Shown here: positions 45,986 to 46,084 of the stretch, piece by piece
Layout of the letters: each line of letters starts with the position of its first letter
Position numbering within the stretch: the first letter of the stretch is position 1
DNA from: Firmicutes bacterium HGW-Firmicutes-8
GTDB lineage: Bacteria > Bacillota > Thermincolia > Thermincolales > UBA2595
DNA length: 46,084 nucleotides
Assembly: GCA_002840165.1 (NCBI GenBank)
Contig: PGZN01000038.1
Span: forward strand, 1-46,084
Direction: 5' to 3'
Notes under the pieces: model-generated
Told to the model about the DNA's origin: nothing
The model's input: only the letters and a program-made list of their open reading frames with translations
Databases searched by the model: none
Program-made: the position numbers and the translations under genes

Positions 45986-46084
45986 TTATTCAATGATTGC
46001 GCTTACTACTCCGGAGCCTACGGTCCGGCCGCCTTCGCGGATTGCAAAACGCAGGCCTTCCTCAATGGCAATCGGGGTAATCAG
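45986..46084 (-). CDS. tuf: Elongation factor Tu, C-terminal end (partial)
   Basis: The last 32 codons of EF-Tu are present, reading [20 protein letters not shown], then [12 protein letters not shown] and a stop. This is the conserved C-terminal beta-barrel end. The rest lies outside the window. Confidence 0.97.
   Translation of the reverse strand: MITPIAIEEGLRFAIREGGRTVGSGVVSAIIE

Overview
The window looks like chromosomal DNA of an anaerobic, spore-forming Clostridia-type Firmicute, most like the Peptococcaceae/Desulfotomaculum-Thermincola group. The supporting evidence is the ribosomal superoperon with a KOW-domain gene beside infA, the linked energy-coupling factor (ECF) transporter genes, truA, rplM-rpsI and the sporulation-type amidase cwlD, strong AGGAGG ribosome sites, frequent TTG/GTG starts, and an uptake [NiFe] hydrogenase. 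The genus is an inference; no rRNA or other decisive marker is present.

Layout. (1) 167-3588, minus strand: a membrane-bound [NiFe] hydrogenase operon (possible 35-residue ORF, Tat-exported small subunit, large subunit, cytochrome b). (2) 3800-8544: an FAD-dependent oxidoreductase, the two-gene AmmeMemoRadiSam set (radical SAM enzyme plus a MEMO-AMMECR1 fusion), and cwlD. (3) 8673-9522: rpsI and rplM. (4) 9757-26791: an accessory block lying between rplM and truA, which are neighbours in many relatives. It holds a BON-domain protein, rsgA, a DUF5131/TcmP pair, a cyclophilin, a TPR protein, an HD-GYP phosphodiesterase, a receiver protein, a complete type II-C CRISPR-Cas locus and a flavin reductase. 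(5) 27388-30721: truA and the ECF transporter core. (6) 31308-46084: the ribosomal superoperon from rplQ back to the 3' end of tuf, all on the minus strand, with adk and map missing from their usual place between secY and infA.

The CRISPR locus is the main system. A tracrRNA gene with a consensus promoter (17737-17869) precedes cas9 (GeoCas9-like, 1069 residues), cas1 and cas2, all on the plus strand. An array of 56 repeats and 55 spacers follows (22526-26187). The repeat in guide orientation (GTTACAGTTCCC...) and a minus-strand terminator beside cas2 both show that crRNAs are made from the minus strand, against the cas genes. Each repeat ends in an extended -10 promoter (TGATATGAT), so each spacer can be transcribed from its own repeat, as reported for Neisseria type II-C. 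The only badly degenerate repeat (R56) keeps this promoter half and loses the half that no guide needs.

Other points of interest: an aspartate replaces a proximal-cluster cysteine in the hydrogenase small subunit; the DUF5131-TcmP pair has no settled function; two large related foldback elements lie at 13799-14117 and 17212-17446; two inverted-repeat-bounded intergenic elements flank the truA-ecf operon; short heptamer repeats sit at gene ends; and L22 carries a long Lys/Ala/Glu-rich tail.
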